34,835 nucleotides of DNA, from contig JADGJG010000166.1 of the NCBI GenBank assembly GCA_027596195.1, positions 1 to 34,835 of the forward strand, in the 5' to 3' direction. Shown here piece by piece: positions 1 through 9,999 of this stretch (positions within the stretch are counted from its first letter, which is position 1; each line of letters starts with the position of its first letter). Both the position numbers and the translations under genes were made by a program. The notes beneath the pieces were generated by a model, which had not been told where the DNA came from, did no database searches, and worked only from the letters and a program-made list of their open reading frames with translations. Source of the stretch: Podochytrium sp. JEL0797. Lineage: Eukaryota; Chytridiomycota; Chytridiomycetes; Chytridiales; Chytriomycetaceae.

Positions 1-441
1 ACTTCTTTCCTTGCGGGTTCTTCAACGGTTGTGCTGAGAAACAAAAAAAAGAATTAGAAAATTTTCACAGCGCAAAAGCAACGAAACACTCACTGCTCAA
101 TGGCGTCAGACAGGAAACCGCGGAAAAACACGGAGCGGTTCGAAGGGCGGCCAAAGGCCTTGATGGTGGCGAGAGAGGCGTACACTGCCCATTAAAGAAT
201 GAGAATAACTATACAAGGGACATAAACCACACCACTCACAGTGCGCCTGGTCGCTGCGCTCGTTGCCATTCAGGGCGTCTTCGAGGGGACGGCGCCAGGG
301 CGGAAGATGGTCGCCTGGCTGGGACACCAAGTGGCTGTCGCTCTTAGCGCCGTGCGCAGAGGGAAACCAGCACGGCCACGCACTGCTGGCACCGTGTATT
401 TCCTGAGTGGGTGACACTGAAGTCGTGTTGTGTTGCATCAT
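1..441 (-). CDS. 5' exons of an unidentified gene, cut by the left edge
   Basis: Three exons can be read on the minus strand: 441-240, 184-94 and 33-1. They are separated by GT-AG introns of 55 and 60 nt (donors GTGAGT; acceptors GGGCAG and TCTCAG). Phases agree (phase 1, then phase 2), and the joined frame stays open to the edge, giving about 108 residues. The start is the first ATG of an ATG-ATG pair; a longer reading would need a GTG start and is not credible in a eukaryote. The N-terminal half is polar and low in recognisable features. Exon 2 onward reads YASLATIKAFGRPSNRSVFF, then a short hydrophobic stretch. I do not recognise the family. The phase-consistent introns are the main support for a real gene. 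Confidence 0.5.
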
Positions 442-495
442 TGGTGATTCTTTTTTTGGGGTGCGAAAAAGAAGGCGCAGCGCGTTTGGCGCCAC

Positions 496-959
496 AACGA
501 AAAGTGACTCACGATGATTTTTGTTGATACTTCCGGGATGGGATTTTCTTTCTTATTATTTGGCGCACTCCTCAAAATTTAGAGTGGAAACATCGAGGGA
601 GCATTCTCAGGAGGGGTCGCCAGCCCGTTCACAGCTGGCTCGCAAAAATAAAGTTTTCCTCGGCAACGCGACTGTCCAATTTGAGCCGGATTTCGCCGAA
701 AGGAAAATTGATTTCCAAAAGCAGTTTCAAACCCGGTTTTTGCTCGTCCCGATTTCAATCCGGCTTACAAATCAAAAGGGTGTTGACGCGTTTCAGGGGA
801 GAGAAAGGGTCGCGGAATATTCATTCCTGGAGGCGCGCGTAAAGAACGATGCCACACCGATTAAATTCCGCGATGAGAAGGCGTAGAAATACAACAATAG
901 AGTCTCAAGTCAATTTGGACCAATTCATGAATAATGATACCTGTATCCCACACCGATAT
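496..959. other. Intergenic stretch with no supported gene
   Basis: There is an open frame on the plus strand at 521-886, but it starts at TTG, has no recognisable motif and no splice or poly(A) context. I see no repeat or RNA gene here. It may hold the promoter of the leftward gene starting at 441. Confidence 0.4.
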
Positions 960-1790
960 CTGAACTGGCTTAAATATACCAGAAAAGCAGCATATTAGCT
1001 CCAGGCGAAAATCTATCGATTCCAGAGCCCCAAGCTGATTTGAACACAGCATCGAGATCGCAGCACCAAGCAACTCTATTCTGGGCCGAGCTCGCTTATT
1101 ACGCAATCATTGAGCCACAACATTCTAACTATTAATATTAATACCAAAATATACACCAAAGAAGCTTACTAGCTCCACTGACCAAAATCCAAAGACTCCT
1201 CAGCCCAAGCCGATTTGAACCCTTCGTCCAGAACACTACATTGACGCAAACCTCGCAATATTTGAGCCACACCAATTCGCCGACCTGAGAAGGCTTTCAC
1301 ATTCAACAAAAAGAAGCATACTAGCTCCACAGGTGGAAATCCATTTGACTATAAAGATGAGGCTTTAATATACAACAAAAGAAGCATACTAGCTCCACAG
1401 GCAAAAATCCAATGATTCCACAGCCGCAAGCCGATTTGAACCCAGCGTCGAAAATGCCTCACTCCCAAAGACTTCGCAATTTTTGTGCCACACGCGTATC
1501 CAGCCTTGAGGATGCCTAAATATGCTTTAAAGTTGCTGCATTTTTTGGACAGGTGGATGCGCGACGATTCCAGACCCCCTCGCACACCCAACACACCCCA
1601 ACCTCGCAATCTTTGTGCCACACCGCTATTCCGCCTTTAGGATGCTCGGATTCGTAGGAGGTGTCGCCAGCTAGCTGATATGGCAAAAGGGCTGGGTTTT
1701 GCCGACAAGGAAATTTGCTCACTCCATTTTAATTCCAGCTAGAAATCTTGTTCAATAAAGTGATCGACGACGCGTTCCAGACCCCTATAA
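960..1790 (-). repeat. Cluster of degenerate tRNA-derived SINE-like repeats
   Basis: Several diverged copies of one element lie head to tail. Read on the minus strand, a copy begins with an A-box-like GTGTGGCTCAA(A/T)ATTGCGAGG. About 45-55 nt later it has a B-box-like GGGTTCAAATCGG or GGTCTGGAATCG. It then has a tail containing GTGGAGCTAGTATGCTTC. B-box-like sites are near 1035, 1210 and 1430 on the plus strand (GCCGATTTGAACCC), and CCAGACCCC sites are near 1575 and 1775. A-box complements (CGCAAT..TTTGAGCCACA) are near 1110, 1255, 1485 and 1610. A partial tail-only copy sits at about 1309-1370. No long ORF is present. The tRNA origin is inferred from box spacing; no cloverleaf survives. Confidence 0.5.
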
Positions 1791-1886
1791 GCTTTGAATT
1801 TTCTCTTTGAGTGTCGCGTTCATGGCGATTCAAAGAAAAACTATTTTATAATTACCACCTCACACTGCCTTGTCCAGATTCCTATG

Positions 1887-2010
1887 AAGCCCTGGCCTTG
1901 TCCCACCCCCAACCAACGAGCAGCTTCGCCTCTGCTATGTACATCCCACACATCCGCATGCTCATCTTCAAATACGCCCTGTCCTCCAACCCAACCGATT
2001 TCCAAACCCT
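1887..2010 (+). pseudogene. Broken 5' fragment of the F-box/lectin gene
   Basis: This stretch matches the first about 120 nt of the gene starting at 2339, including the encoded MYIPHIRMLIFKYALSSNP segment. The start ATG has become TTG, and the similarity ends after the codons for DFQTL, where the sequence changes into an AT-rich tail with a stop at about 2054. It lies about 450 bp upstream of the intact gene in the same orientation, so it is a truncated direct duplicate. The remaining peptide is short and unlikely to act. Confidence 0.7.
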
Positions 2011-2099
2011 TTTGCAAGAACAAATTACAAAAAGAATAGGATTATATTTCCAATAAATAAATATAACACCCAGTACCGGCACAGTGCTTAACCACTTTC

Positions 2100-2300
2100 C
2101 TTCTCCACAATCGGCGAGAGCTTGAACAACTCGAGGTTGATCAAATATCTACGGATCGAATCCGCGGATTGGAGCGGATTCTTGATTTCGATCCGGTCCG
2201 CTCGTTGCCCAGATTGAAATTTTCAAAGCACTCCGCTCCGCTCCGCCACCAAAGAGCGGACCAGATTTCCGGTTAAAGAGGGAATCCGCCGAGGGTTAAA
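2100..2300. repeat. GC-biased simple-repeat-like stretch
   Basis: The interval is built from variants of GCGGATT and TCCGCTCCGC in both orientations (for example CTCCGCTCCGCTCCGCC at about 2232 and GCGGATTGGAGCGGATTC at about 2162). It precedes the F-box/lectin gene and may be part of its promoter or a decayed mobile-element end. No gene is visible. Confidence 0.3.
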
Positions 2301-2338
2301 GTTGCTTTGTGAGTTTTTAATTAAAGAAGAAAGGTGTC

Positions 2339-2974
2339 ATGGCCCACTTCCAACAAACGAGCGGCTTCGTGTCTGCCATGTACATCCCACACATCCGAAT
2401 GCTCATCTTCAAATACGCCCTGTCCTCCAACCCAGCCGATTTCCAAACGCTTTCCAAAGTGTCTCGATTCACCCGATTCATTTGGACAGACACTTCCTTC
2501 TGGTCCCGCCAGCTCTTCGCGAGATTCAACGCCGTCATGCCGGACTCTGCCTTCGCATTTACAGAATACATGCGTCGATCGACTTGCCCAATAACCGTGA
2601 CTTGTTCAAGCGGAAACTATGACCTGAGTGTGGGGCAGTCCGTGTGGAGTAGCAACAGAGCCACATTTGCCACCATGCTCCATTCAGGCAGCTTTACCAT
2701 CTTCAAAGACAATGCTGTCATCTGGGCTTCCGGGCCATCCGACTCAGTGGCGATTTCGTTCAAAGCCGACGGGAATCTGTGCATGTATGGAAATTCGGTG
2801 AATGGTGCAGATGTCTGCAATTGGGCCACAGGGACGGGAAGAACGTGTGGGGATATGATTTACGCCCTGGAGGACAATGGCGAGTTTTTGGTGCTCATGT
2901 GTGGGTTGAGGACCTGGTCGACTCAATCACCAAAATGCTCGGCTTTCCGATTCGGCAATCCGGCGACGTATTGA
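2339..2974 (+). CDS. F-box-like protein with a bulb-type (B-) lectin domain
   Basis: Single-exon ORF of 211 aa. Residues about 12-62 look like an F-box: IPHIRMLIFKY, then a Leu/Ser-rich stretch with LSKVSRF and a FWSRQLF segment. This would contact Skp1 of an SCF ubiquitin ligase. Residues about 90-160 resemble a bulb-type lectin repeat: LSVGQSVWSS, a hydrophobic strand, VIWASGP, then FKADGNLCMYGNS, which fits the usual DGNLVLY pattern of mannose-binding bulb lectins. Cys residues cluster in the lectin half. No signal peptide is visible, consistent with a cytoplasmic F-box protein. The ATG at 2339 is chosen because the sequence is coding-like from that point. The F-box call is weaker than the lectin call. 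A truncated copy of its 5' end lies at 1887-2010. Confidence 0.6.
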   Translation: MAHFQQTSGFVSAMYIPHIRMLIFKYALSSNPADFQTLSKVSRFTRFIWTDTSFWSRQLFARFNAVMPDSAFAFTEYMRRSTCPITVTCSSGNYDLSVGQSVWSSNRATFATMLHSGSFTIFKDNAVIWASGPSDSVAISFKADGNLCMYGNSVNGADVCNWATGTGRTCGDMIYALEDNGEFLVLMCGLRTWSTQSPKCSAFRFGNPATY

Positions 2975-3031
2975 ATATTGTACGCGTTATTATCGTCTTA
3001 CAAATATACATTTTTTATCATTCCACGCGTT

Positions 3032-4055
3032 TCACCCTTTCCTCCTCCTTACACAACCCATCCATGTCTCCTTACAAAAAACCAACAAATCACTCTTGAA
3101 ATACACAATCAACGCTGGTGTCAACACCTTGTCGAAAGCGGCAAACGTTGTCGCCACATGATATACCACCTCTGCCTCGTCTGCACTCCCAACTTCCATC
3201 AGATACCAGTACATCAGAAACGGAAGATAACACACAAAGATACCCGCGCTCGTCACAATACAGCCCATCAACACTCTTGACGAAATCATGCGTTGCTGCT
3301 CCTCCAACGCGTCATCTACTGGCGCCAAATCGGCCCGACCGCTTTCATCATCCTTCACAACTCTCATATGGAACATATCTGTTGGCATCACTTGTGTCAA
3401 AAGCCGTTTGACGTGTAAATACGTGCGTGTGTAGCAGAAAATGATACCACCGCAAGACAACAGATAATAACTTGTAATCAGAGCTCTCCATAAACGATAC
3501 CGCAGTGGATTCGTTGCTATATCGGGAGATATGACCCGATCCTCATCCTGGGGAATGTGATGAGTCGATCTACATCGTCAAGTTCGAAAAACCACGCTCC
3601 TCCAGCTCAAGAAAGGTTGGTGTTGCCGAACAATGAATCAGGGCAATGAAACCAATCGAAACGAATGTCATGGTTCCGTAAAACATAAGATGCTCTCGCA
3701 CGCCGAGTGCCTTGTCCTTGCAAATGGTGCAAAACCGATCAAGCGCAAGTTGAACCGTGACACCCAGTTGAAGTGTGATCAACACATCGTCGATACACGT
3801 AAGCACCGTCTGATTATACTCCGTCACGAGCCTGAACGCGAGTTGAGCAGCATTGTTGAGGGCCCAGAGGAAACAGACTGCCAGGAAGATCGAAATGGTT
3901 CGGACACGATGGGCGGCGGGAGGGTTGGTGTGACGGGCTGTTGGGTGGTTGAATATGATCTTGGCGGTGAGGACAAATGCGTTGGCGAGGGATCCGAGGA
4001 TCCAGATGGTGAGGTTGACGAGTCGGAGTTGAATGACGAGTTTCGCGGGTAACAT
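3032..4055 (-). CDS. Rhodopsin-like seven-transmembrane receptor R1
   Basis: Two exons, 4055-3627 (429 nt, 143 codons) and 3547-3032, give about 314 aa. TM1 has a GSLANAFVL core (class A N1.50-like). The TM3 end reads LDRFCTIC (DRY-like). TM6 holds CYLPF and TM7 ends LTPALIVYF followed by a basic/acidic helix-8-like stretch. These are class A receptor signatures and imply G-protein coupling at the plasma membrane; the ligand is unknown. The 79-nt intron sits at the conserved site after His-Cys-Ser, but the donor is GC (TCG|GCAACA) where R2 has GTAAAC. It is either a weak GC-AG intron or a damaged one; without splicing the frame stops soon after TM4. A Lys (FDKVLTP) in TM7 is unique to this copy. 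Closest relative here is R2. Confidence 0.75.
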
Positions 4056-4229
4056 TTTTTTGTTTGGGTCAAACCGCAGAGTCGCATTCCGGGTTTGAGG
4101 GCCTTGACCCAGGAGCCTGATTCATTATTTGGTGAATTTATGATAGAACAATCCTCAGCCGGGACTCGCCACTGTCTTCAGCAGTTATAATCTTTGAACC
4201 ACTTTCGCGTTTTCAGGAGAGCAAAATAC

Positions 4230-4350
4230 ATTAAATTAATAACATACTAGCTCAACTGGCCGAAAAGTGCAAATTCCATACCCCTCCAGCACTTTTGTTC
4301 GCATTGGTGGCACGATTCTCGAGCGCCGACCTCTAAATCTTCGAGCCGAC
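4230..4350 (-). repeat. Degenerate SINE-like repeat copy
   Basis: Contains ACTAGCTCAACTGGCC and ATTCCATACCCCTCC, diverged versions of the tail and B-box modules seen in the 960-1790 cluster. It lies between R1 and the 3' end of R2 in an otherwise empty 400-bp intergenic gap. The match is partial, so boundaries are approximate. Confidence 0.35.
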
Positions 4351-4472
4351 TTGCGATTGTAGCGTTTTCAGTGACGAGTTATTGAGTTTTGGGTTTCCGC
4401 GGGAATGCCCAACTTTCCAATTATCATCCCGTCAATATCCTACAAATATACATGTTTTATCATTCACGCGTT

Positions 4473-5511
4473 TCACACTTTCCTCCTCCTTACGCAACCC
4501 ATCCATGTCTCTTTACAAACCATCAACAAATCCCTCTTGAAATACACAATCAAACCCGGCGTCAAAACCGCGTCAAAAGCAGCAAACAGAGTCGCCACAT
4601 GATACACCACATCTGCCTCGTCTTCATTCACCGCTTCGACGAGATACCAGTACATCTGATACGGGAGGTAACACACAAAGATACCGGCGCTCATCACAAT
4701 ACATCCCATCAATACTCGTGACGAAATCAAGCGCTGCTGCTCTTCCATCGAGGTATCCACCGTCACCAAGCCGCCCCTGCTGTGACCGCTTTCATCATCC
4801 AATCCCTTTACAACCCTTTCGCGCAACTGATCGGACGGTATCGCTTGCGCCAACAGCCGTTTGACGTGTAAATACGTGCGCGAGTAGCAGAAAATGATAC
4901 AACCGCAACACACCAGATAATAACTTGTCATCAGAGCTCTCCATATTCGGTACCTCCGAGGATCCGAGATAATATGTGGAGACATGACGCAAACTTCGTC
5001 CTGGGAATTGATGCGTCTATCAATATCTTCAAATTCGAAAACGCTCCCCGGGCTCAGAGGGGAAATCAAGGCCGCTGTTTACCGAACGATGAACGAGGAC
5101 AATGAAGCCAATCGAAACGAGAGTCATGGTTCCATAAAGCATGAGGTACTCTCGCACCCCGAGCGCCTTATCCTTACAAATGGTGTAAAACCGATCAAGC
5201 GCAAGTTGAACCGTGACACCAAACTGAAGCGTAATCAACACATCGTCGATACAAGTCAACACCCTCTGATCCAAAACAGGAAACTCCGTCACGAGCATGA
5301 AAGTGATTTGAACAGCGTTGTTGAGGGCCCAGAGGAAACAAACTGCCAAAAGGATCGAAATCGTTCGGACCCGATGGGCGGGGGTTGTGTGACGGGTGGG
5401 GTGGTTGAACAGGATCATGGCGGTGAGGACAAAGGCGTTGGCGAGGGATCCGAGGATCCAGATGGTGAGTTTGAGGATTCGGAGGCGGACCACGAGGTTT
5501 GTGGATAACAT
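4473..5511 (-). CDS. Rhodopsin-like seven-transmembrane receptor R2
   Basis: Two exons, 5511-5083 (429 nt) and 5000-4473, separated by an 82-nt GTAAAC...TTCCCAG phase-0 intron after His-Arg-Ser; about 318 aa. TM1 GSLANAFVL, TM3 end LDRFYTIC, TM5 with IIFCYSRTYLHVK, a charged third loop with EEQQRLISSRVL, TM6 VCYLPY, TM7 LTPGLIVYFKRDL. Residues one would expect for a class A receptor are present at each site, although Asn of NPxxY is Thr. The TM7 position matching the retinal lysine of opsins is Ala, so it is probably not a light receptor. R1 and R2 form a closely related tandem pair outside the 12-kb duplication; their identical exon-1 length and intron site link them to R3-R6. Confidence 0.82.
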
Positions 5512-5789
5512 GTTTTTCGGAAAGAAGGTTCACTGCCTTTCGAGGTTCAATTCCGGGGAAGCCACAGATTCTCGAGATAACTTCAAGTTATCACCTCATT
5601 GGCCTTGTTACATTTCAAGACGAGTCGATCAAGATTGAACATCCCCAAACTCAGTCAACATCCAAAACAATCGGACAATCTGGGACAATCCCCCGATATG
5701 CCATTCGCCAGGCATTCAAGTTTCAACTACTTCACCAAAATGAAGCCGCGTTTGTTAGAGCCCCAATATTAAAAATTCGGACATTTTTA

Positions 5790-6400
5790 CATTCGCGTTT
5801 GAGGGATGTCCCTCTCTCTCAAATATATATCAATGCACAAGAAGAATGGGTGAAACGTGATTGTGTTTTACGCCAAGTACACCAAGAAGTGAGCTGGCGA
5901 GCGCCCGCTCCCAACCAGATGCTGCCATCAGCTCACCCGTTGGACGAATCAAAAATGCCATCAGATATTGAACCGTCCGTCAACTCTCATGCCGTCGACC
6001 AAAACTCCGAATTGGATTCCCTGGTGCTCCCGGGCGGCTTTGACTCCTCATCTTCATCCCCGCCGACTAGTGTCCCCCTTCCACACCAACTCATAACCCA
6101 GTTCATCCAAACGCAGCTGAACAGAGTCACGGGGAACAGCCTAGCTCAACTCCTCCCTGCAGCTACTTGGGTTTCCTACAGCGAAAAATGACTTGGCCAG
6201 ATAACGGACACGTTATTCTATGAAACGACTTCACCAGACTCGTTCAACCAAACATGCACCAACCACCGGAGACATGCAGACGCGTTTGAGGGCTCTCCCT
6301 AAAAATCAAAATATGCCTTTCTCTCAATTTTTGATCTCTCTCAAATACATATCAATGCACAAGAAGAATGCGCGGAACGAGATTGCGTTTTTCTCCGAAC
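5790..6400 (+). repeat. Diverged direct-repeat pair
   Basis: Two segments share CGCGTTTGAGG..(T/C)TCCCT, then CTCTCAAATA(T/C)ATATCAATG and CACAAGAAGAATG, then a GATTG(T/C)GTTTT motif. The first copy is at about 5790-5880 and the second at about 6280-6400, which has an extra insert of about 25 nt. They flank about 400 bp of unrelated DNA. No encoded product is recognisable. Confidence 0.55.
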
Positions 6401-6509
6401 AAACCCGTTCACCTGTGAGCTACTGATCGATAATAGAGACTTACCCCTCTGCCAATTTTCAAACTGATGCAGGGCTCGGACTATCATCGCTTATTGTCCA
6501 TGTTGCAAT

Positions 6510-6670
6510 AGGCGCGAAATGAACTTGCGTACTTTCCAGCCACGGAACGCGAGCGTAACTACCGCCTTGAGCTGCGCATCATGAATCTGAACATGGATGC
6601 CAAATTTGCCGAAATCGAGCTCACAGCCGCGCGCCGAAAGCTGTGTGCGTTTCAACAGCTCACGTCGTGA
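6510..6670 (+). pseudogene. Possible orphan exon fragment
   Basis: One frame stays open for about 52 codons with coding-like, Glu/Arg/Leu-rich helical content (RNELAYFPATERERNYRLEL and onward to a TGA at about 6668). There is no start, no clear splice site and no continuation. It may be a remnant of a coiled-coil protein. Family unknown. Confidence 0.25.
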
Positions 6671-7059
6671 TTCTTGCAAAGGAGTGGATTATATTGACTG
6701 GTTCCAAGCATCAGCTGCCTGCTCAATGCAAACTCAAGTCACTGATGAATTTGGACATGACTACATCGCCGCGTTTATAGCTGCTACCACTCACCAAGTC
6801 GCGTGGATCGTCAAAGCTGAATTATTAAAACATTTTGATGAATTATTAGGGGGAGGGAAGGGGGGAATGTGGCAATGTGCGCTGAAAGTTTAAAATGTTT
6901 TGGCGATAGCTTGTGTTAAAATTATTTTTCGTTTATTCTCACGGATCAAAAAAGGGGTCGCCATTTGTGCTGATTGGAGAGTACAATTTTCGAATAATAT
7001 ACTCGCGACTGACGATTATACACCCACCAACCTATTCTTGCAAACCAACTTAAAGCCAC

Positions 7060-7450
7060 AAATTTTGAGCCATATCGATTCTCCGGGCTGAGCACGCTCA
7101 AATATGCAATAAACCCACAATATTGGCAGGAGAGTCGAATAATTGACGATTCCAGACCCCCAAGCAATGTCGGAGCTAACGAAGCCACTTTGACAACCTT
7201 TGAATCTTTGAGCCACATTGATTCTCCAGGCGGAGCACGCTTAAAATATGCGAAAAATAAGCATATTGGAAGGAGAGTTGGATAAGTTAAAATTCCAGAC
7301 CCCCCAGCTCGTTACTCGTTGGCGGTCAACTTTCGCAAGAGCCATCCTCGTATTGGAAGGAGAGTCGGAATTGTGAAGATTCCAGACCCCGAGATGAACG
7401 CCGCGTTGAATTCACTGACACAACCCACTCAACTTTTGAGCCATACAAAG
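7060..7450 (-). repeat. SINE-like repeats, three to four tandem copies
   Basis: Three copies of TATTGG(C/A)AGGAGAGT(C/T)G followed by ATTCCAGACCCC lie at about 7121-7160, 7264-7305 and 7351-7390. Two copies of the companion module TTTGAGCCA(T/C)A..GATTCTCC, then GGAGCACGCT..AATATG, lie at about 7067-7110 and 7206-7245. Read on the minus strand this gives A-box-like TGTGGCTCAAAGATTC, then GGTCTGGAATCG about 55 nt on. This is the same family as the cluster at 960-1790, arranged in tandem just downstream of the chitosanase stop. Confidence 0.5.
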
Positions 7451-7511
7451 TCAATGAAATCACGCTTTTTTATTCTAGCATATGAGGACAAAATATCGTG
7501 AAAAATTCGGT

Positions 7512-8764
7512 TCATGACGAATCAATCGAAATTGTATACAAATCCCCTAAACTCGTCAAAGTAACTTGGTTTTGAAACAACAAGGCATCCGTCAACATCG
7601 ACTGATACACGTCAATACGGCCAGTTGTCCCCGCATACTCCACAGATATGCTATTAACCACCTTGCGTTTCTGATCCAAAAAGTTGCGCAACCAATTTTC
7701 CTCGTCCACTGGCGGATCACTGCTTGGATATCCAAACGACAACTTGTTCGTCATGTCCACAATAGCACTCAAACTATGATCCCCGTAGTCCCCAAGTTGA
7801 ACGTTCGTGTCAAACAGCTGCGCAATCGTCAACGGATATTTGAATCCGTAAGTTGCAATGTATTTCTCCTCCAAGTCCAGATAATAATCCTGTCTTGCAA
7901 CAGCCCGTTGGGCTGATTGGAAACCCCAATCTGGCGCCGCAGCATACCAATCGGCGCAGAACGAGCCCAATCCCAACGAGTTGACTTCACCGGAAGTTCC
8001 ACACCCATTCTGGGCTGCTTCCGGTAAAGGCCCGGAATATGTTTGTTGATCCGCGTTCCATGTCATGTAGTTGTTGCAGAAGGTTGTGCCTTGGGAATTC
8101 TTGATGTATTCTTCGCAGACTCGGCGGATGGAGCCGGAGCACGTTGTGAATTGGATGAAACCGGCAGAGATACCGTGTCCGTCGTTTGTGACATCACAAG
8201 TCGTGTAGTTTCTGATTGTGAGTATTAGCTGAGACGGAAAGGAAATCTGAGGGATTTACAACACACACACGTTCACACCCCTCTCCGACTTACACTCCAC
8301 TCGCTTCAAAAAAAGCGGTTATGCTGAGCATTATATAATATTGGCAGTCGTTTAAGTAGGCTGAAAACGTGTTACTCGACTCGGAGCAGTGATCAACCAC
8401 AGCCTGCAAACTCGTCGCGGTCCCTACTTCTGTACTTGTGCTTGGCTGGACAGAGGGTACCGGCGTTTTGCTCGGGACTTGTGGTGTGGGACTCGGCGAC
8501 GGTGAGAGCTGACAATTGAGGTGACAACTGTTGATCCACGGAGGCAACCTGCAGTTGAGTATCTCGCACTGTCGCGTGGAAACCACTCGTTAAGAAATGA
8601 AAGTGGAAACGTGGGTCGAGTCAAAAATAACCTTGAAGCAGGGACAAATCCAGATACGGATCGCGTTTATCGTCGTCATCCCAGTTGAGTTTCAAGGCTG
8701 CCCCATTGGAGCGCGATGCAAGAGTGAATAGATTCACGAAAATCAGGAGTGCTCGTGGTCTCAT
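7512..8764 (-). CDS. Secreted GH46-type chitosanase, intact copy A
   Basis: Three exons, 8764-8632, 8585-8294 and 8211-7512, give about 374 aa; phases (1, then 2) agree. The second intron is a clear GTAAGT...TCAG; the first has a weaker acceptor. A signal peptide (MRPRALLIFVNLFTLASRS) leads a Cys-rich segment (residues about 51-70), a Ser/Pro/Thr linker (about 72-102), and the catalytic domain. GH46 landmarks are visible: a candidate catalytic Glu in FFEASG (about residue 138), Asp in NDGHGISAG (about 152), then a W..AA...FQ.AQ segment, IAQLFDTNVQLGD, E..WL..FL..R, and a TGRIDVYQ segment near the C terminus. GH46 enzymes hydrolyse chitosan. It would act outside the cell, in wall remodelling or nutrition. 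The duplication breakpoint falls inside exon 3 at about 7904. Confidence 0.82.
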
Positions 8765-8982
8765 CTGATTATTGCGTGATAGTGGAAAGTGGAAAGTGTT
8801 GGATCGTCTCGAGCAAAGTCTTTTGCAGTTCCCGTAATAGTCGCAGCACTAACAAAATACACAATCCGGTAGAACCCAATGTAAATCGCCTCAAAAAAGG
8901 CCCTATACCGGAGGCTGGCTGGAAAATCTCAAATGCCCGAATGAATCTCGAAATATCCCCTCGACGCGTTTTTATAATACAA

Positions 8983-9939
8983 CTACGATTCCACAAATCC
9001 AATATTCTCCTTACACAACCCCCAGAGATCCCTTTTGAAATACAAAATCACCCCTGGTGTGACCAACACGTCTAGCGCGGCAAACAGCGTCGCGATGTGA
9101 TACAACACCTCTGCATCCTCTGGGGTCACAAATTCCACAGCGTACCAGTATGCGACATACGGGACGTAACAGATAATCATCCCGGTGCTCATGGCAATGC
9201 AACCAAACAGCACTTTGGACGAGATGATGCGTTTTTGCTCTTCGAGGACAGCATCGGTGGGGTCTTGCTCCCAATGGGACGGCTCAACAGAAGTCTTCGG
9301 GGGTCGTGTGAGAAGGCATTGGACGTGATGATATGTTCGAGAATAGCAGAATACGATTCCACTGGTGCAGAAAATGTAATAGGATGTCATGAGAATTCGC
9401 CAGAGCCGGTATTCTACACGACTGTTGGATATATCTGGAGACATTGCGTACACAGATTTCTAATAAAGGAAAAAAAATTGTCAGTTTTTACGACTGTGTT
9501 TGAACCCTTGTTCACGACTCACCGAATGTATCACCAACACGACAAACGCTATGGAAACGCCCAACATGAGTGAGAAAGAAAGGATATACTCCTTGAATTC
9601 CAGTGATCGGTGCTTGCACACGGTGCAATATCGCTCCGCGGCGAGTTGCAGTGACATGCCGAGCATGAACGTCATCAGAATGTCGTCGATGCAGGTCACG
9701 TCCACTTGGGTCAGTACGATATCACGAGCCATCACTGAGATGACTTGAATAGTATTGTGTGCTGCCCAGAGAAAGCAAACACCAAGCAGAATCGAAATGG
9801 TTCGAACATGGTCGGATGATTGGAGGCGTTTTCGCTGCGAGATGATAATAACGAGGACGAATGCGTTGGTGGCTATCCCGATGAGCCAAATAGCGCATTT
9901 CAGGATACGTATGCCAAGGATGTCTTCTCTGGAGAACAT
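8983..9939 (-). CDS. Rhodopsin-like seven-transmembrane receptor R3, copy A
   Basis: Exons 9939-9523 (417 nt) and 9459-8983, with a 63-nt GTGAGT...TTAG phase-0 intron after His-Ser; about 297 aa. TM1 contains ATNAFVLV; the TM3 end reads AAERYCTVC, a true ERY motif; TM6 IICYVPY; TM7 LVTPGVILYFKRDL and a short tail. It lies between chitosanase and R4, all on the minus strand. Compared with copy B about 16 residues differ, concentrated in the third cytoplasmic loop, where membrane segments are nearly unchanged. I counted 19 nucleotide differences over the 477-nt second exon, roughly half silent, so it appears under purifying but relaxed selection. Confidence 0.82.
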
Positions 9940-9999
9940 TTCTTATATGAGCGCGGAAATTTTTGCGCGCATTTCACATTCCCTCTCGTGATCGTTTAT

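Larger units (their letters stand above)
5512..7511. other. Gene-poor 2-kb interval
   Basis: No gene is supported. A plus-strand open frame at 5499-6191 (230 codons, no ATG-led domain I recognise) overlaps the start of R2 and has poor coding character. The interval holds a diverged direct-repeat pair (5790-5880 and 6280-6400), a possible exon remnant (6510-6670), AT-rich DNA, and SINE-like repeats (7060-7450). Confidence 0.5.

Noticed and set aside
3032..5511. Receptors as light-sensing opsins
   Set aside because: The TM7 position matching the retinal-binding Lys (seven residues before the TPxxxY Pro) is Ala in R1-R2. R1 does have a Lys in TM7, but three residues away from that site. No opsin-specific signature was seen.
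5499..6191. Plus-strand 230-codon ORF as a gene
   Set aside because: It overlaps the R2 start antisense, has no domain or good start, and contains one member of the direct-repeat pair.
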